64,000 nt of DNA. Origin: Brienomyrus brachyistius. Its lineage: Eukaryota > Chordata > Actinopteri > Osteoglossiformes > Mormyridae. The notes under the pieces are model-generated. The model had not been told where the DNA came from. It saw only the letters and a list, made by a program, of their open reading frames with translations, and searched no databases. The translations under genes were made by a program, and so were the position numbers. Location: positions 19,099,019 through 19,163,018 of the forward strand of contig NC_064539.1 of the NCBI RefSeq assembly GCF_023856365.1, in the 5' to 3' direction. Position 1 is the stretch's first letter. The number at the start of each line of letters is the position of its first letter. Positions 24,801-36,239 of this stretch are shown piece by piece.

Positions 24801-27800
24801 TGTAAAGTATTTAGTCATCATCTTAATAAAAATGACAGGAAATCGCAACAAATGTTTTGTGTATTTCATATCGACAGTGGAGAATTCTTATTCAGCTGAT
24901 TATGGTTAATAATTCTGACTACTTACTAAAAGTAAACCTAATTAATAGAAAAAATGAATAATAGAGGTAATGCATGCCTTGGGAAAATAGAGGAATGAGA
25001 CAAATGCTGCATATTTTCAGTCATGAATAAATATTCTAACAAAATAGTATAAGATTTATTACATTAAATACATCTTATAAATATAATATTTCAATAATAT
25101 TATTTTCTTTAAATGAACAACATGGTCAAATAAGTGAAATACTGAACATACTAAGTATGAATGAAGTCCAACATTAATAGAACGATGTCCTTAGCCAAAT
25201 GTGACCAGTGATTTGACATTTTCTTACTGCTGTGCCACCCAAGAAAAAAAGCAAATCAACAACGTACAGGAAAGAACAAAGATGAACAAGATTTCATTAG
25301 GAATGCAAGCCCACAGCAGGGTGGTGTCTAATGTGGTGAGGCAATGAGGGGGGGGGATGTCAGCGTTAAAATGATTTGTTTATGTAACAAACTTGAAAGA
25401 AAACTCCCTGGAATTCAAGAGTCCCTGTACATCAATGGATTTTTAATATGAAAATTATGTAACATAGCTAAAAGGACATGGAACACTTGTTAAATACAAA
25501 CGGAAGAGACAAAAGAGGAATACTTTTGCCAACTTTGATAAGGTTACCTGCCCAGTGACTAAGTTTATTTCACAATGTTTATTTTACACAAAATCACACT
25601 AACTGCGTTGAAAATGTCATCACCACAGACCAGTCTCTCGTCTAATTCCTACCTAAAACTCTTGATGGTGCTTTTAGCCTCAATCGAGTGTGATTTTTTT
25701 TTTATACAGAAAATTCAGTTTAGCTTCAATGCTGGGCAACCTATTAAGGCTGGGCGACCTATTAAGGCTGGGCAATCTAGACTTTCTTCCTGAATTTTGG
25801 TATCCTGAGAGTAGAAAGAGCCACATCTCTCCCTAACAGACCTTTCTGCAGTCTTCAGTACAGTACAGATTGTTGCCAACTTACAGCCTACGGGACTTAT
25901 GATGACTCACATATACAACTGAAATTATTTTAAAAAACGTATATAAAAAATAACACTCCTCAGCACTACACTACATCGTGCATTTTGTGTGCCATATGAT
26001 AGTTGTCACGTGAAAAAGCTGTAATGTATGCGACTATCGCAGTGTCATTCTCACACCTAAAAGTCAGTGTTACTCTAACCCGACATACGTCCATTTGAAC
26101 TTACGGCCTGCCTTTCGGAACAGAACCCAGTCGTATGTAGGGGACAGTCTGTAAACAACCAAGGGTGAATTTCCCAAAATCTTCTTAATGCTACATTGTT
26201 TGTAAGTTCTGCCTTAAGTTAGCGCTCCGACGCATTTCCTGAAATGGTCTTAGTTAAGTCTACCTTCTGTAACATATACTTTCGTCAACCAATCAGGTGT
26301 TCCAGCACCTATTAAGGTTGCTCTTAAGAAGCTCTCTTAAGAGGTTGTTTGTGAAACAGATGCAAGAAAATAAATACCTTTCTTAAGATATATCTTTAGT
26401 ACAATTGCTAGTATTTAAATGGTTTCAATGTTTCATTATATTTTCTATAATATATTTACGTAACAGGTGTTGCCTTAAATCAGAATGATGCAGAATAAGT
26501 GATGCAGGTTATTCTCAAAAAACTAAATTTTTGGTCTTACAAGTTAGAATAAGACATTGTGAACTATGCAAACAAATCTGCATGTTTGTTCTGCAGGATG
26601 TAGGCCAGATGGAGCTTCTTACCTCAGCTCATTCAGGCTTCTCAGCACCTCCTCTTGCTTGTTGATGATGTTGTCAATATCTTGATTAGGAACCTGGAAA
26701 TATTTTTTTAGATGCTTATACGTAAACGCAAATAAATACAAAACACACATCACTTAATGAAGGGGACACTGAGAAATGCATCGTTAAGTGATTTCGTCCT
26801 AGTGAAAACATCGTAGAGTGTACCTACACACACCTAAATACAGCCTAAATTACTACACGGTATAGTATAGTCTAAAGAATGATAACATAGTAAATACGCA
26901 AACCAAAAACACAATTTATTATTAAATATTATGTACTGTACATTATGTAATGTGTTGCACTATGATGGCTATGACATCACTATGGGCGACAAATTTTTCA
27001 CATCTGTAATAATCAAATGGACCAACATTGTATACACGGTCCATTGACTAATGAAAAGTCTTTATGTGACGCATGATTCATTAAAAACCATAGCATCCAC
27101 CAAAAAGACTTGAACAAGGGCAGAGGGAATTTAAAAGTTGTTAAGGGCTAATAAGCATTTTTAAACTAAGGGCAAGAAATGGCCAGTGTTCAGAGCAAGA
27201 ATACATAACTGATTTCGTGCGTAGCTAGATGAACAGTCATGGGACGCTGGGACCTCACCTGACCAGACTGAGCATGGGCTCCCCGCTTAGCTATCTCGTC
27301 GGTCACTACGGTGACGTAACGACGCTGCTCATCAAGAATCATGGCCAATTGCCGGTGAAGCTGTTTAATCTCCAGGTGAATCCGATTCTGGCCTTCGAAC
27401 ACTTGCCGGATCTCACGGTCGTTTACGCTTTCATACATTTCCTCCACTAACAAGAAAAACAGGACGACACAAGACATGAGAATCTATGGATATTCAATTC
27501 CCCACAAACCAGTCGGAACTGCCTTGAAAATACAGTGCATTCAGAAAATACTCAGACTACACAATTTGCTGCTTCAGTCTTATGCTAAACTCATGTAGAT
27601 TCAGGTTTTTCCCTCACCAATCTGCATACAATACCACGCACTGATGAAGCAAAAGCAGGATTTGATCATTTTTTGCACATGTATTAAAAAATAAAAAACT
27701 GAAACATCACAATGACAAGTATTCAGACCCTTTACACGGTACTTAGTGTAAACATCCTTTGCAGTGATTACGGCCTTCAGTCTTTGTGGGTTATGACGTG

Positions 27801-30800
27801 ACAAGCTTTGCACACCTGGATTTCAGGATTTTTTGGTCATTCTTCTCTGCTAATCCTCTCAAGCTCTGTTATTTTGGACGGAAACTAAGTGGTCACTCCA
27901 GAAATGTTCAATTGGGTTTGTAATACCAGATTATGTAATAACTTTGACAGAATGTGGCAAATTGCCTACATCATAATTTTATATTGAAACATCACCAATA
28001 TCACACTGTCTAAAAAATGGCACCGACATGGTTTTGTGATCCATTCTGGGTGACTTGCGGGTCTGTGATGGAATAACAAGCACAAACTCAAATAAAGGGT
28101 CAGATCACTTGTTAATTTACAAATGAGGTTACAAACTACATTAGTTACAAAGGGTTTTGAGAAACACTCAATCGATAAATGAGCTTAGGTTTGAGATAAC
28201 GAACTTCTTAGTGTCACAAAGCTTTCGATAAATGTACCTCTGAAAATGTACATAAATTTATCAATTTGAAATTTGTTACCATTTGTTGAATTATGACACA
28301 ATGTGGCGTTATGACAGAATGCATTGTTACAGGGCTGAAGCCAGGACTCTGGCTGGGCCAATCAAGGACATTCACAGAATTGTCTCTAAACCACTCCTGC
28401 ATTGTATCTGCTTTGTGATTAGGGTCATTGTCCTGTTGGAAGATAAACCTTCAGCTCATTCGGAGGTTTAGAGTGTTTTGCAGCAGGTTTTTGTTAAGGA
28501 TACCCCCATTCAACTTTCCCTCAACCCTGACTTGTTTCTTAGTTCCTGCCACTGAATGACAGCATGATGATGTCACCACCACGCTTCACCAATGAGATAG
28601 TATTGAGCGGTGCCCGATTTCATCCAGACACGATGCATAGAACTGAGGCCAAACATTTCAATCTTGGTTTCATTACACCGGAGAATCTTGTTACTCACAG
28701 TCAGAGTTCTTTAAGTGCCTTTTTGCAAATTGCACATGAAATTTCATTTGTCTTTTACTGAGGCTATTAGGACTGCATGATATCAAACCTCGATATAATC
28801 ACAATAGTATGGTGCATGTACAATAATCACAAGGGCTTTAAATGACAGGTGAAATCTCTTCGGATGCTAGCTTTTCAGTAGTATTTGGACATTTATTTAC
28901 ACCCAAAATTTGGTACGCAGTTTAGCAGTACGCTTAAAATATTACCGAGATGCGTATTGTCTCACCCATATGTTAGTGACCTATACAAATTCTGTTTATT
29001 AAATTCGGTAAGCGGAGCATGCCACAGGCTATTACTTTGGCAAATCATGGAAGCACTGAAGTGGCGGTGAAGAAAGGAATAGCTCAACAAGGTAAAAAGA
29101 CATTGGTGGTGTGGCGGTACTTTCTGCAGTTTCAAGTTAGACATGTTTATTTAACATAAGGATATGTATAATTTATACTGATTACCAATATTTTAAGCAT
29201 ACTACTTATCAAATTTACAAATTGTGGATACAAGTATACATCAGCATCTAAAGCCTGTGTGATTATTACAGTATGCATGTGGCATACAATCGCAATTATA
29301 TCAAGATCTACTATCCTGCAGCGGTAGAGGCTATTACTGGGCCCAGACTGGTGGAGTGTCGCAGTGATGTTGACCTTCTGGACATTTCTCCCATCTACAC
29401 ACAGGTTCTCTGGAGCTCAGCCAGAGTGATCGTCGGGTTCTAGATCGCCTCTCTTACCAAGGCCCCTTTAACTACCCAGTATGGCTGGGCAGCAAGGTCT
29501 AGGAAGAGTCTGGGTTGTTCCAAAGTATTTTGATTCAAGTATTATGGAGGCAATTGTGCTCTTAGGAACCTTCAAAGCTGCAATTTTAGATTATTGGGAG
29601 TGAACTGATGAGGGAAAAAATGAATTTAAATGATTTTAGCATAAGGCTACAACATAAAACCTAAATGCTTTCTGAATGCAGTGCATGAATGCAAATTAGG
29701 TGCAACCTGAAAAGCATAACTAGTTACTAACATGCAATACTTGCATAGTTATAATTTACGTGTACAAAAACGTATATGACAATGAAATGAACAGCTTAAA
29801 ATAAATAATCCAAGTGACCTGGTTCTCCCTGGACGTCTGGGTGCTCCTTCTGAAACTCCTCTTTCTTCTTGTCCAGCTCCTGCTGGAAGTTCTCAAACTC
29901 AGCTTGATATTTATCCTTTTCTTCTTTTGGAATCTCAACATCAGGTGGAGCCTTTGGAACAAAGTAGGGGGAAATCAGGAACTTCTGGTAGCAAACAGTG
30001 TTTCAGTTCAGCCAATTAGCCCTCTTACCAAACTACAGTTAATGTCTGGCGGGGGCCCTGTAAAGGGACGGGACGGGACGGGGGGGGTGGGGGGGTTGTT
30101 AGGATGATTATAAGGGCCCCTCAGTGACAAAGCTCCTAAAAAATTGTGCTACCCCTAACAACAGGTGAAGTAAGGATAAATCACAATTCTGAAAATACAA
30201 TATATTATCACAGAAAAGATAAAGTATTGATGGAAGTTTGAAGAGAGTTAACCTCTAGTAAAACATGCTGGATGGACTGAAATCCCAACAACTCCGAGCT
30301 CTCGCCTCAAGAATACATACCGGCTGCTGCCCAGGTTCCGTTAGTCTGAACAACAGGAACGAAAGAACATCGTGATCATCTGCAATACAAATACATTTTC
30401 AAATTCGCTAAACAAACGGATTCCTAAACCGGCACAGACACAAGCAGACTGATACCCAGGAAGCGTATGAAGAAATTCTGAAGTCACCTGCAAGTCCGCC
30501 AGTGGCTGCAGAGATTCCAAAATATCCTTCTTGTGGGATGATCATGTCTTCAATTTTGGTGCACAATTCAAAGTCATCCCTGTCAGGGGTGAAGCCATTA
30601 TTGATCATAACCTATTGGGGTGTGGGAGGGGGGAAGCGGAGGGAAGGAAGTCACAGCTATTAGTTCAAGCAATCAATAGAGACAGTATAACACACAAACT
30701 AGGGCTGGGTGGTATGGCGAAATACTTTATTATGATACATTTTTCATATCAAACTATATCAATTTTCACAATATAATTCACGTCATTGGTTCTTCACCTC

Positions 30801-33800
30801 AACATCCAATTTTTGCTTAAAATTCCCTTAGAAACAGATTCAGAATATAACAAAGGTGAGAAATTGAATGGATTGCAAACTGAAATCTAAAATTTTGTCT
30901 CTTAGCACGTAACAATAGAAAACTCCGTCATTATAATTTGTTGCTAGGTTTCTTTCTCGGACTGCCTCACTGTTCGTTCCAGGGAACAGGTTTAACTAGG
31001 GCTGGACGACATGCCCAAAAAATGGTCTCACAATATTATAAAATTCATACGTAGTAAAATATGACAGACGGTTTTTCTAATTATGACGACCATTGTCTTC
31101 CTAACAGTTATGGAGCATGTGACAGGTATGACGTAAAATTACGCCAACAACAGACTCATACCTTGACGGAATTTGTGTTAAGAAAAAAAGTGCATTATAA
31201 GCATTAATTACGCAAGAAAACAAGTGTTTACACTATACCACAATAAAATATTAAAACCGATGACAATAAGAAATGCTCATAATCATTATGTCACCCAGTT
31301 TCTAATATAAAAATCGCTTCATAAAAACCAACAACATTCCACTTACTCCTGTGTACTTTATAAAATACTGAAATGACTTACAGTCAATGACTTCTTGTAG
31401 TACGTGATTTTTGCTCTGACTGGGTAGGGTTTATTTCGGAAGTCCCTTAAGCATGATCCAAGAGCTTGAGTTGTTCCATCACTGTTCACGAACAAGAAAT
31501 TCTTTGCATTTTTTCCAAAATTACCAAAGAAAATACATACACCCTAAAGTTATGGCCTGAGCAGACAAAACGGAATTCATGGAATTCACTTAACTCTTAT
31601 CCATTTGGAAAAGTTTTCTTAACTGGTTAAACACTTGCTGATAAAGGTTAGAGATGAAAAAATTTACTTACTTGGGGTGGTCGTACATGAATTTACCATT
31701 GTTTCCAACAACGATAATTGCAGGATTGTTTTTCTGAAAGAAAATAAATAAATAAAAAGATTACTGCAGTACTGGCCAGTTACAAGCTTACCACTAGACA
31801 CCTGTTATACAGCTGCAGGTTTTCTAACGAATTTATTCAAGCCAAATGAGTTTAAAATAGCTTACTTTCTTATATTACTGTTTACATATTGTAAATTAAA
31901 ATTATTAACTTAAAAGCCTTCAACTTCTTCATATGATCTTTTGGAAATTAAACTTGATATTGCTGAAATTATTTTTAAAAAATGTAACAATTAATAATTA
32001 TAAGGCACATGATGCAAAAATCTACTCGAAAACATTTTGCTTCTTATAACTGGTTTTTTCAGTTACTGTATATATATACACAGACAAACCATTATGTTTT
32101 CCCACCTCAAGTGTCAATGTTGTATTTTTAAATATGTGGTGACCACACCCACAAGACTTCACAGGAACTGTTCTGTGCATTCTACTGCATTGGACGAATT
32201 TTTTCTGCATTGCCCAGAAAAGAACAGTACAAAGCTCCCCGTTTTACAATAAGAACCAGAAATGTCTGTAAATCTCTAGCTGGATACCCTGTAATAATGG
32301 ATCAATGCCCTGCTCACATTGGTGTTAACATGCGTCCTGGGTGATCCGATCAGAACCGGACAGGGATAATTACAGGTATGAATGCACCCAAAATGCATTG
32401 AAGTCGCATGGAGATGATATTGCTCAGAGCACATTCGGAGGTGGTCTGGGACACATATGGCGAGATTCTTGCAGCAGTGGGAACACGATCGTGTCCTGGG
32501 CAGCAATGAAGGATCACCTACTCAACTGATGTCCTCCTGTGAGTGGAAGTATGTACGCACTCATTAAACACGCGAGTGTTATGCAGTTATGCTGCATAAT
32601 TTATGTCATAACGACATGCAGTGCAGAATTGGCCACTGCAGTAAACTGCATTTTGAACAATACATCTTTTTCCACTGCAAAACCAAAAAGTCTGAATCTG
32701 CTGGGAAGCTGGTTTAACATCAGACTGTCGCGATCAATTTGCATGGAAACTTTGTTAAAGTGCGCATAACTAATGTTCCATGTAAATTCAGGGGAAAAAA
32801 TTGTATAAGAACTGATTTATTAAAGATGTTTTGGAATTTGCACAGATCATATATTTAGTGCACACTTTTACGAAGCTTCCTTATTTATGTCAAAGCTGCT
32901 CTGCGGTACATTCATATTGGTAAAATGAAAAAACGAAATTAACCTAGCCTGTATCTTAGTACTGCAAGACCTTTAACACATACATCTGTGTACATTCGTG
33001 TCGACACAGTATAAAAATGCATGTTTGCAATGTGAAAAGTTGAACCTTATTGTGGAATGCAGTTTAAATCATTTAAGTAATCACATTTGCAATACGTGAA
33101 ATAATATTTTAAAATGACAGTCTAATGAAAATCACAATGTTATTACGAAATGCAATTTAAAGATTATACACGGACGACAAACGTTATAAAATATAAAACC
33201 TTTTATGGAATGATTTTTTAAATAAAAGGACAAATTCATTATTAAAAATTTTTTTCAGCCATTTATTTATGTACAGATGTATTTAATCATTTCATTTTGA
33301 GTATTACGGCATTCCAGACAAACATCTTAGGCGGTTTGAAATGCACCAATAGCTTTTGATTTCTTCTCCTTTTAATGTTCAGCAGATTTTGCATACAGAA
33401 GTGATCTAGGTGGTTATCTAAATAAGTTGTGGCAAAGTGAGATCCGATTACAATCGGTTGGTCGAGATGCATGTTAATACACAGCGTGAACGGGCATGTT
33501 TAGCATTGTCTACTTGTGATCAGATCACCCAGGATGCATGTTAATTCCAGGTGTGAACAGGACCTATTTCATGAGATCCAAGAAACTGTTCTCAATTAAG
33601 TTTTTTTTTAATTGCTTTAAAGCAATATTATTGTTCAAACTCAACTACTCATGCAGGATAGCATTTAATTTTGTATGCGACCTGGACACAGCTATGCAGT
33701 TACTTAACTGGTTAGCTGGAGAAGCACCTGAGTATTTAGTCAGTGCTGGGCCAGTGTCACTGCAAAATTGGGGTTCCACCTCCATGCCTGGGAAGGAGAA

Positions 33801-35709
33801 GCTTGTAGTCCACCTGTTCCAGGTTTACCATGTGCATATAATTTGGTGTGCCTATCCACACACCCCCCATCACGGTACCAAATTCAGGATCAGACACCAG
33901 CCATTGTAGAATTACTCACACTTGGCATGATCTCTTTGGTTTTTACCGCATTTAACGATCTTTGCAGCAAGCATGCTTAAGACACCCCAAACCAGTTCTC
34001 TACCAGCATATGATACACTATCTGTATTAATGTCATAACATACCTTTCCATCATTGTCAAAGGAGTCAAAGAAAATTCCAACTCCGTTCCAAGAATCGGC
34101 GGCACCATACACTGGTCCCTCAAGACCCTGTCCTTCTGTGAACCAGATAGCCTGTGGGAAGAGGCCAGTAATGTAAGTCAAGTCTGACACAATCAGCAAA
34201 GGGTATAAATCACCAGAGCCTCCACTCACCAGTCCATCTGCTCCCATTCTGCCCCGTCCGGACACCCTGAACGTCACTTCCGCTTCCCAGTTAGCAAAGT
34301 TCACCGTATTTTTTGTCCATACTGATCCTCTCTGGCTTCTCAAAGATGTTGTGATTCTAACCTGATCAGCACTGGGTATGGCATCTGGAATGCAAAATAT
34401 TTACAGCTATTGTTTAAATTTACAATTATAAATGACTTAATTTTCTCCATGAGTAATTCCTGTATATGCCTTGTTTTTTTTTTGACAGTTTGACTACAAA
34501 TTATTTTGGAAGCAGGTAGCTTCAATCAAAAGTCGTGTAGGTTCCGATTCACTGTAAAGTATATTAATTTAAACAACTGAGAACAAAAGCTTAATTTAAA
34601 ATTATTTTAAATACAAAAAAAAACCTTTAAAAAATAAACCTAGATTAAAACAAGACATTTTCTAACATTCCACCATTAATGTGTAAGAGTGATAATTCAC
34701 CTAATCGTTTGCTCTTATGTGTACAGCAAAACTAAAAGATAAAATAATGGCCAAGCAGAAGGAAGATGTGAGCACGCTGCTCCGATGCCCTTTGTACTGG
34801 TTGTTGGAACTGTCTTTGTAACATTTCATACTGATATTATATGCCAGTAATATAGGTCTGGCTACTTCGATAACACTTATGTTTGGCAACTGTCTCAATC
34901 AGTGCTTCATTGAGAATTCCAAGCATACCTATATTCATGATTTCACAAATATTCACCGTACCCAAGGTGCGATTTACCTAACATAAGCATAAGCTACATA
35001 ACTACTAAGATCAACTACAGATTTATCAGGTTGATAAAGATAGGAAATCACGAACTTCGAAGCTTTACTTCGTTCGTCATATAAGATACAGTAACAAACA
35101 GTTGTACATGTAGACTATTTTCTTCAAAATTAAATAAGAAAAAAAATAAATAAACAATATTTAATTGCATGCTGCAACAAATATTTCAACATTTGTTGCA
35201 GCGTGCAATTTAAACATATTCTTCGACAGCCACCCACAATCGTTCCCTGGATTTAACTCCCAGTAAAGCTAACACTTAGATAATATTAATGCAAAATTCG
35301 AAATATTCAAAAAAGCTGAGATTTAGCATATATATATTTTTCAATTTGCAGAGAATTTCTTGAAAGTATAACGAGATAGATTATCACGCTTACACAATAA
35401 TCCACAGTCCCTGCAACTTTACAATATGACAATGTGACATGTTAATAACTGCAGAAAGAAACCACTAACCACCAAAAAGCTTTTTAATGATAACTTACTT
35501 CCAGTATGGACCCAAAAAGGAATAGTGCCGTCACTTTGAGTAAGATACGGTCCTTTGAAACTATATTTGTATTCAAAGCGCCGGTGAGGAGCTTCCGGAG
35601 ATTCTGCAACTGCCACAGGAATATCCGCATTAGACGTATGAAATATTAAAAATGATATTAATAAGGAGGTAGCAGCAGTCGAGCGCTTTACTATGGACAC
35701 CGCCATCAT
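21784..35709 (-). CDS. lman1: LMAN1/ERGIC-53 cargo lectin, 13 exons
   Basis: A type I membrane, mannose-binding cargo receptor that cycles between ER and ERGIC and, with MCFD2, exports glycoproteins such as coagulation factors V and VIII in mammals. Thirteen exons join in consistent phase to 1521 bases, 506 residues (human about 510). A signal peptide covers about residues 1-29. The L-type lectin domain covers about 40-270, with the calcium-site region FFDSFDNDGK and a histidine in YDHPNDG. A coiled-coil stalk follows (EFENFQQELDKKKEEFQ onward). Cysteines 462 and 471 match the oligomer-forming pair next to the membrane. The transmembrane segment is about 474-494. The tail ends AAAKKFF, giving di-lysine ER retrieval and FF export signals. 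Start: two tandem ATGs at 35709 and 35706. Identity is firm; LMAN1L and LMAN2 lack this stalk and tail. Confidence 0.97.
22037..22158 (-). CDS. lman1: lman1 exon 12
   Basis: 122 bases. It encodes the juxtamembrane cysteines (VNCPELPPLPSC) and the transmembrane segment FLVFVTIQSVLFIGYIIY. Donor CAG|GTGAGT. Confidence 0.96.
22346..22496 (-). CDS. lman1: lman1 exon 11
   Basis: 151 bases. It encodes SFHESVRQIGSAQ through HFNDIKEHLHVVKRNIDHLI to QRN. The donor AAT|GTGGTT is poor, but phase and homology fix it. Confidence 0.93.
25866..26151. mobile_element. Mariner-type MITE in lman1 intron 10
   Basis: The left end CAGATTGTTGCC and the reverse complement of the right end CAGACTGTCCCC form inverted termini flanked by TA. 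No coding capacity; 286 bases. Similar in outline to the element at 49509. Confidence 0.6.
26623..26693 (-). CDS. lman1: lman1 exon 10
   Basis: 71 bases, VPNQDIDNIINKQEEVLRSL and on to NEL. Acceptor TTCCAG, donor GAG|GTAAGA. Confidence 0.92.
26748..27090. mobile_element. MER2/Tigger-like DNA transposon relic in lman1 intron 9
   Basis: GAGAAATGCATCGTTAAG, then GATTTCGTCCTAGTG and ATCGTAGAGTGTACCTACAC, resemble the left part of mammalian MER2 as I recall it. The right part (GGTCCATTGACTAATG, then GTGACGCATGA) resembles its other end. No open frame remains. Family name is from memory. Confidence 0.55.
27259..27446 (-). CDS. lman1: lman1 exon 9
   Basis: 188 bases. It encodes VEEMYESVNDREIRQVFEGQ and the following coiled coil. 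Donor CAG|GTGAGG. Confidence 0.95.
27533..29686 (-). mobile_element. Tc1-like transposon relic filling lman1 intron 8
   Basis: The left terminus CAGTGCATTCAGAAAATACT follows TA, and the right side has the inverse TTTCTGAATGCAG. Phrases shared with fish Tc1 elements are seen near 27788-27860 and 29350-29600, in reverse orientation. The transposase frame is destroyed by many stops and shifts and by a nested insertion at about 28768-29330. Confidence 0.8.
28768..29330. mobile_element. hAT-like repeat nested in the Tc1 relic
   Basis: It begins TTAGGACTGCATGATATC, a diverged form of the common fish hAT terminus (GGGCTGCACGATAT). The right part near 29288-29325 has CGCAATTATATCAAG, a poor inverse. 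Boundaries are approximate. Confidence 0.5.
29819..29951 (-). CDS. lman1: lman1 exon 8
   Basis: 133 bases. It encodes the start of the stalk, rich in Glu, Lys and Gln, with a clear coiled-coil heptad character. The donor CAG|GTCACT is weak beyond GT. Confidence 0.93.
30060..30096 (+). repeat. G-rich tract in lman1 intron 7
   Basis: Repeats of GGGAC are followed by runs of seven or eight G. The plus strand could form a G-quadruplex; the lman1 transcript would carry the C-rich strand. Confidence 0.6.
30321..30379 (-). CDS. lman1: lman1 exon 7
   Basis: 59 bases. It encodes DDHDVLSFLLFRLTEPGQQP. Acceptor TTGCAG, donor CCG|GTATGT. Confidence 0.92.
30488..30611 (-). CDS. lman1: lman1 exon 6
   Basis: 124 bases. 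It encodes VMINNGFTPDRDDFELC to FGISAATGGLA, the end of the carbohydrate-binding fold. Donor GCAG|GTGACT. Confidence 0.95.
30700..31140. mobile_element. hAT-like repeat fragments in lman1 intron 5
   Basis: AGGGCTGGGTGGTATGGC at about 30702 and AGGGCTGGACGACATGCC at about 30998 are two variants of one terminus in the same orientation. They suggest two partial insertions or a rearranged copy. Confidence 0.5.
31382..31481 (-). CDS. lman1: lman1 exon 5
   Basis: 100 bases. It encodes NDGTTQALGSCLRDFRNKPY and on to SLT, including one of the lectin-domain cysteines. Donor ACT|GTAAGT. Confidence 0.93.
31672..31733 (-). CDS. lman1: lman1 exon 4
   Basis: 62 bases between TTTCAG and GTAAGT. It encodes KNNPAIIVVGNNGKFMYDHP. 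Confidence 0.93.
32305..33565. mobile_element. Non-autonomous element with long inverted ends in lman1 intron 3
   Basis: The left end (around CATGCGTCCTGGGTGATC, 32330) and the right end (GATCACCCAGGATGCATG, 33524-33541) are inverted copies over about 40 bases. It includes a TTAACATGC core of a type frequent in fish genomes. About 1.25 kb lie between, with no transposase frame. The superfamily is not determined. Confidence 0.65.
34044..34151 (-). CDS. lman1: lman1 exon 3
   Basis: 108 bases, phase 0 at both ends, separated from exon 2 by only 78 bases. It encodes AIWFTEGQGLEG through FDSFDNDGK. Confidence 0.95.
34230..34384 (-). CDS. lman1: lman1 exon 2
   Basis: Acceptor TTCCAG, donor CTG|GTGAGT, 155 bases. 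It encodes SLRSQRGSVWTK through GRGRMGADGL. Confidence 0.95.
35499..35709 (-). CDS. lman1: lman1 exon 1
   Basis: Signal peptide and start of the lectin domain (RRFEYKYSFKGPYL). Donor GGAA|GTAAGT, phase 1. Confidence 0.95.
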
Positions 35710-35721
35710 TCGGTTCTTTTG

Positions 35722-35800
35722 CTGACGTAGCGCTGGGCCGAGAGCATGTCGGGAATTCTAGGACAGCCAACAGGGCGCTTTCTCATTGGACGGCTGTCAG
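35722..35800 (-). promoter_or_regulatory. lman1: lman1 promoter elements
   Basis: Upstream of the ATG, on the minus strand, lie a CCAAT box (35785-35789) and a TGACGTAG CRE/UPRE-like site (35722-35729). CCAAT is followed after nine bases by CCCTG, a partial match to the ER-stress element CCAAT-N9-CCACG. lman1 is a known unfolded-protein-response target in mammals; the element match here is imperfect. Confidence 0.35.
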
Positions 35801-36239
35801 CCTTCGGTGTAATTGCGTGTCTAGGTTCCTCACTTGATCTGCGATACAGGAGGAACCCGTTACAAGGCTAGATAAATAAGTTAGTGGTGCGCAGATATAC
35901 TCGTTTTTATGGTATGGAGTTTTGCTAAAGGCACTAGATCGAGCTAGAATAAAACGACCCATCCATCATTCATAACTTATCAAGAAGGGCTGCAAGGTAG
36001 TAGTGAATAATGGAACCAGAGAACGTGATTAAGGCAGATGAATAGCCTTATTCATTTTACCTCTAATCTAACGGTTTATATTTGCATCTGTCTTTAGTGG
36101 TTAAAATGCTTGTACATTTATTGCAATAACTGACTTACTGTGTACCTACCTAATACAGAATTACAATGCTTAAATTCTACATAAACATGTGTTGCATATT
36201 TTTTCTTCTCAATAATGTCATATATCTTTTGTCAGCAAG

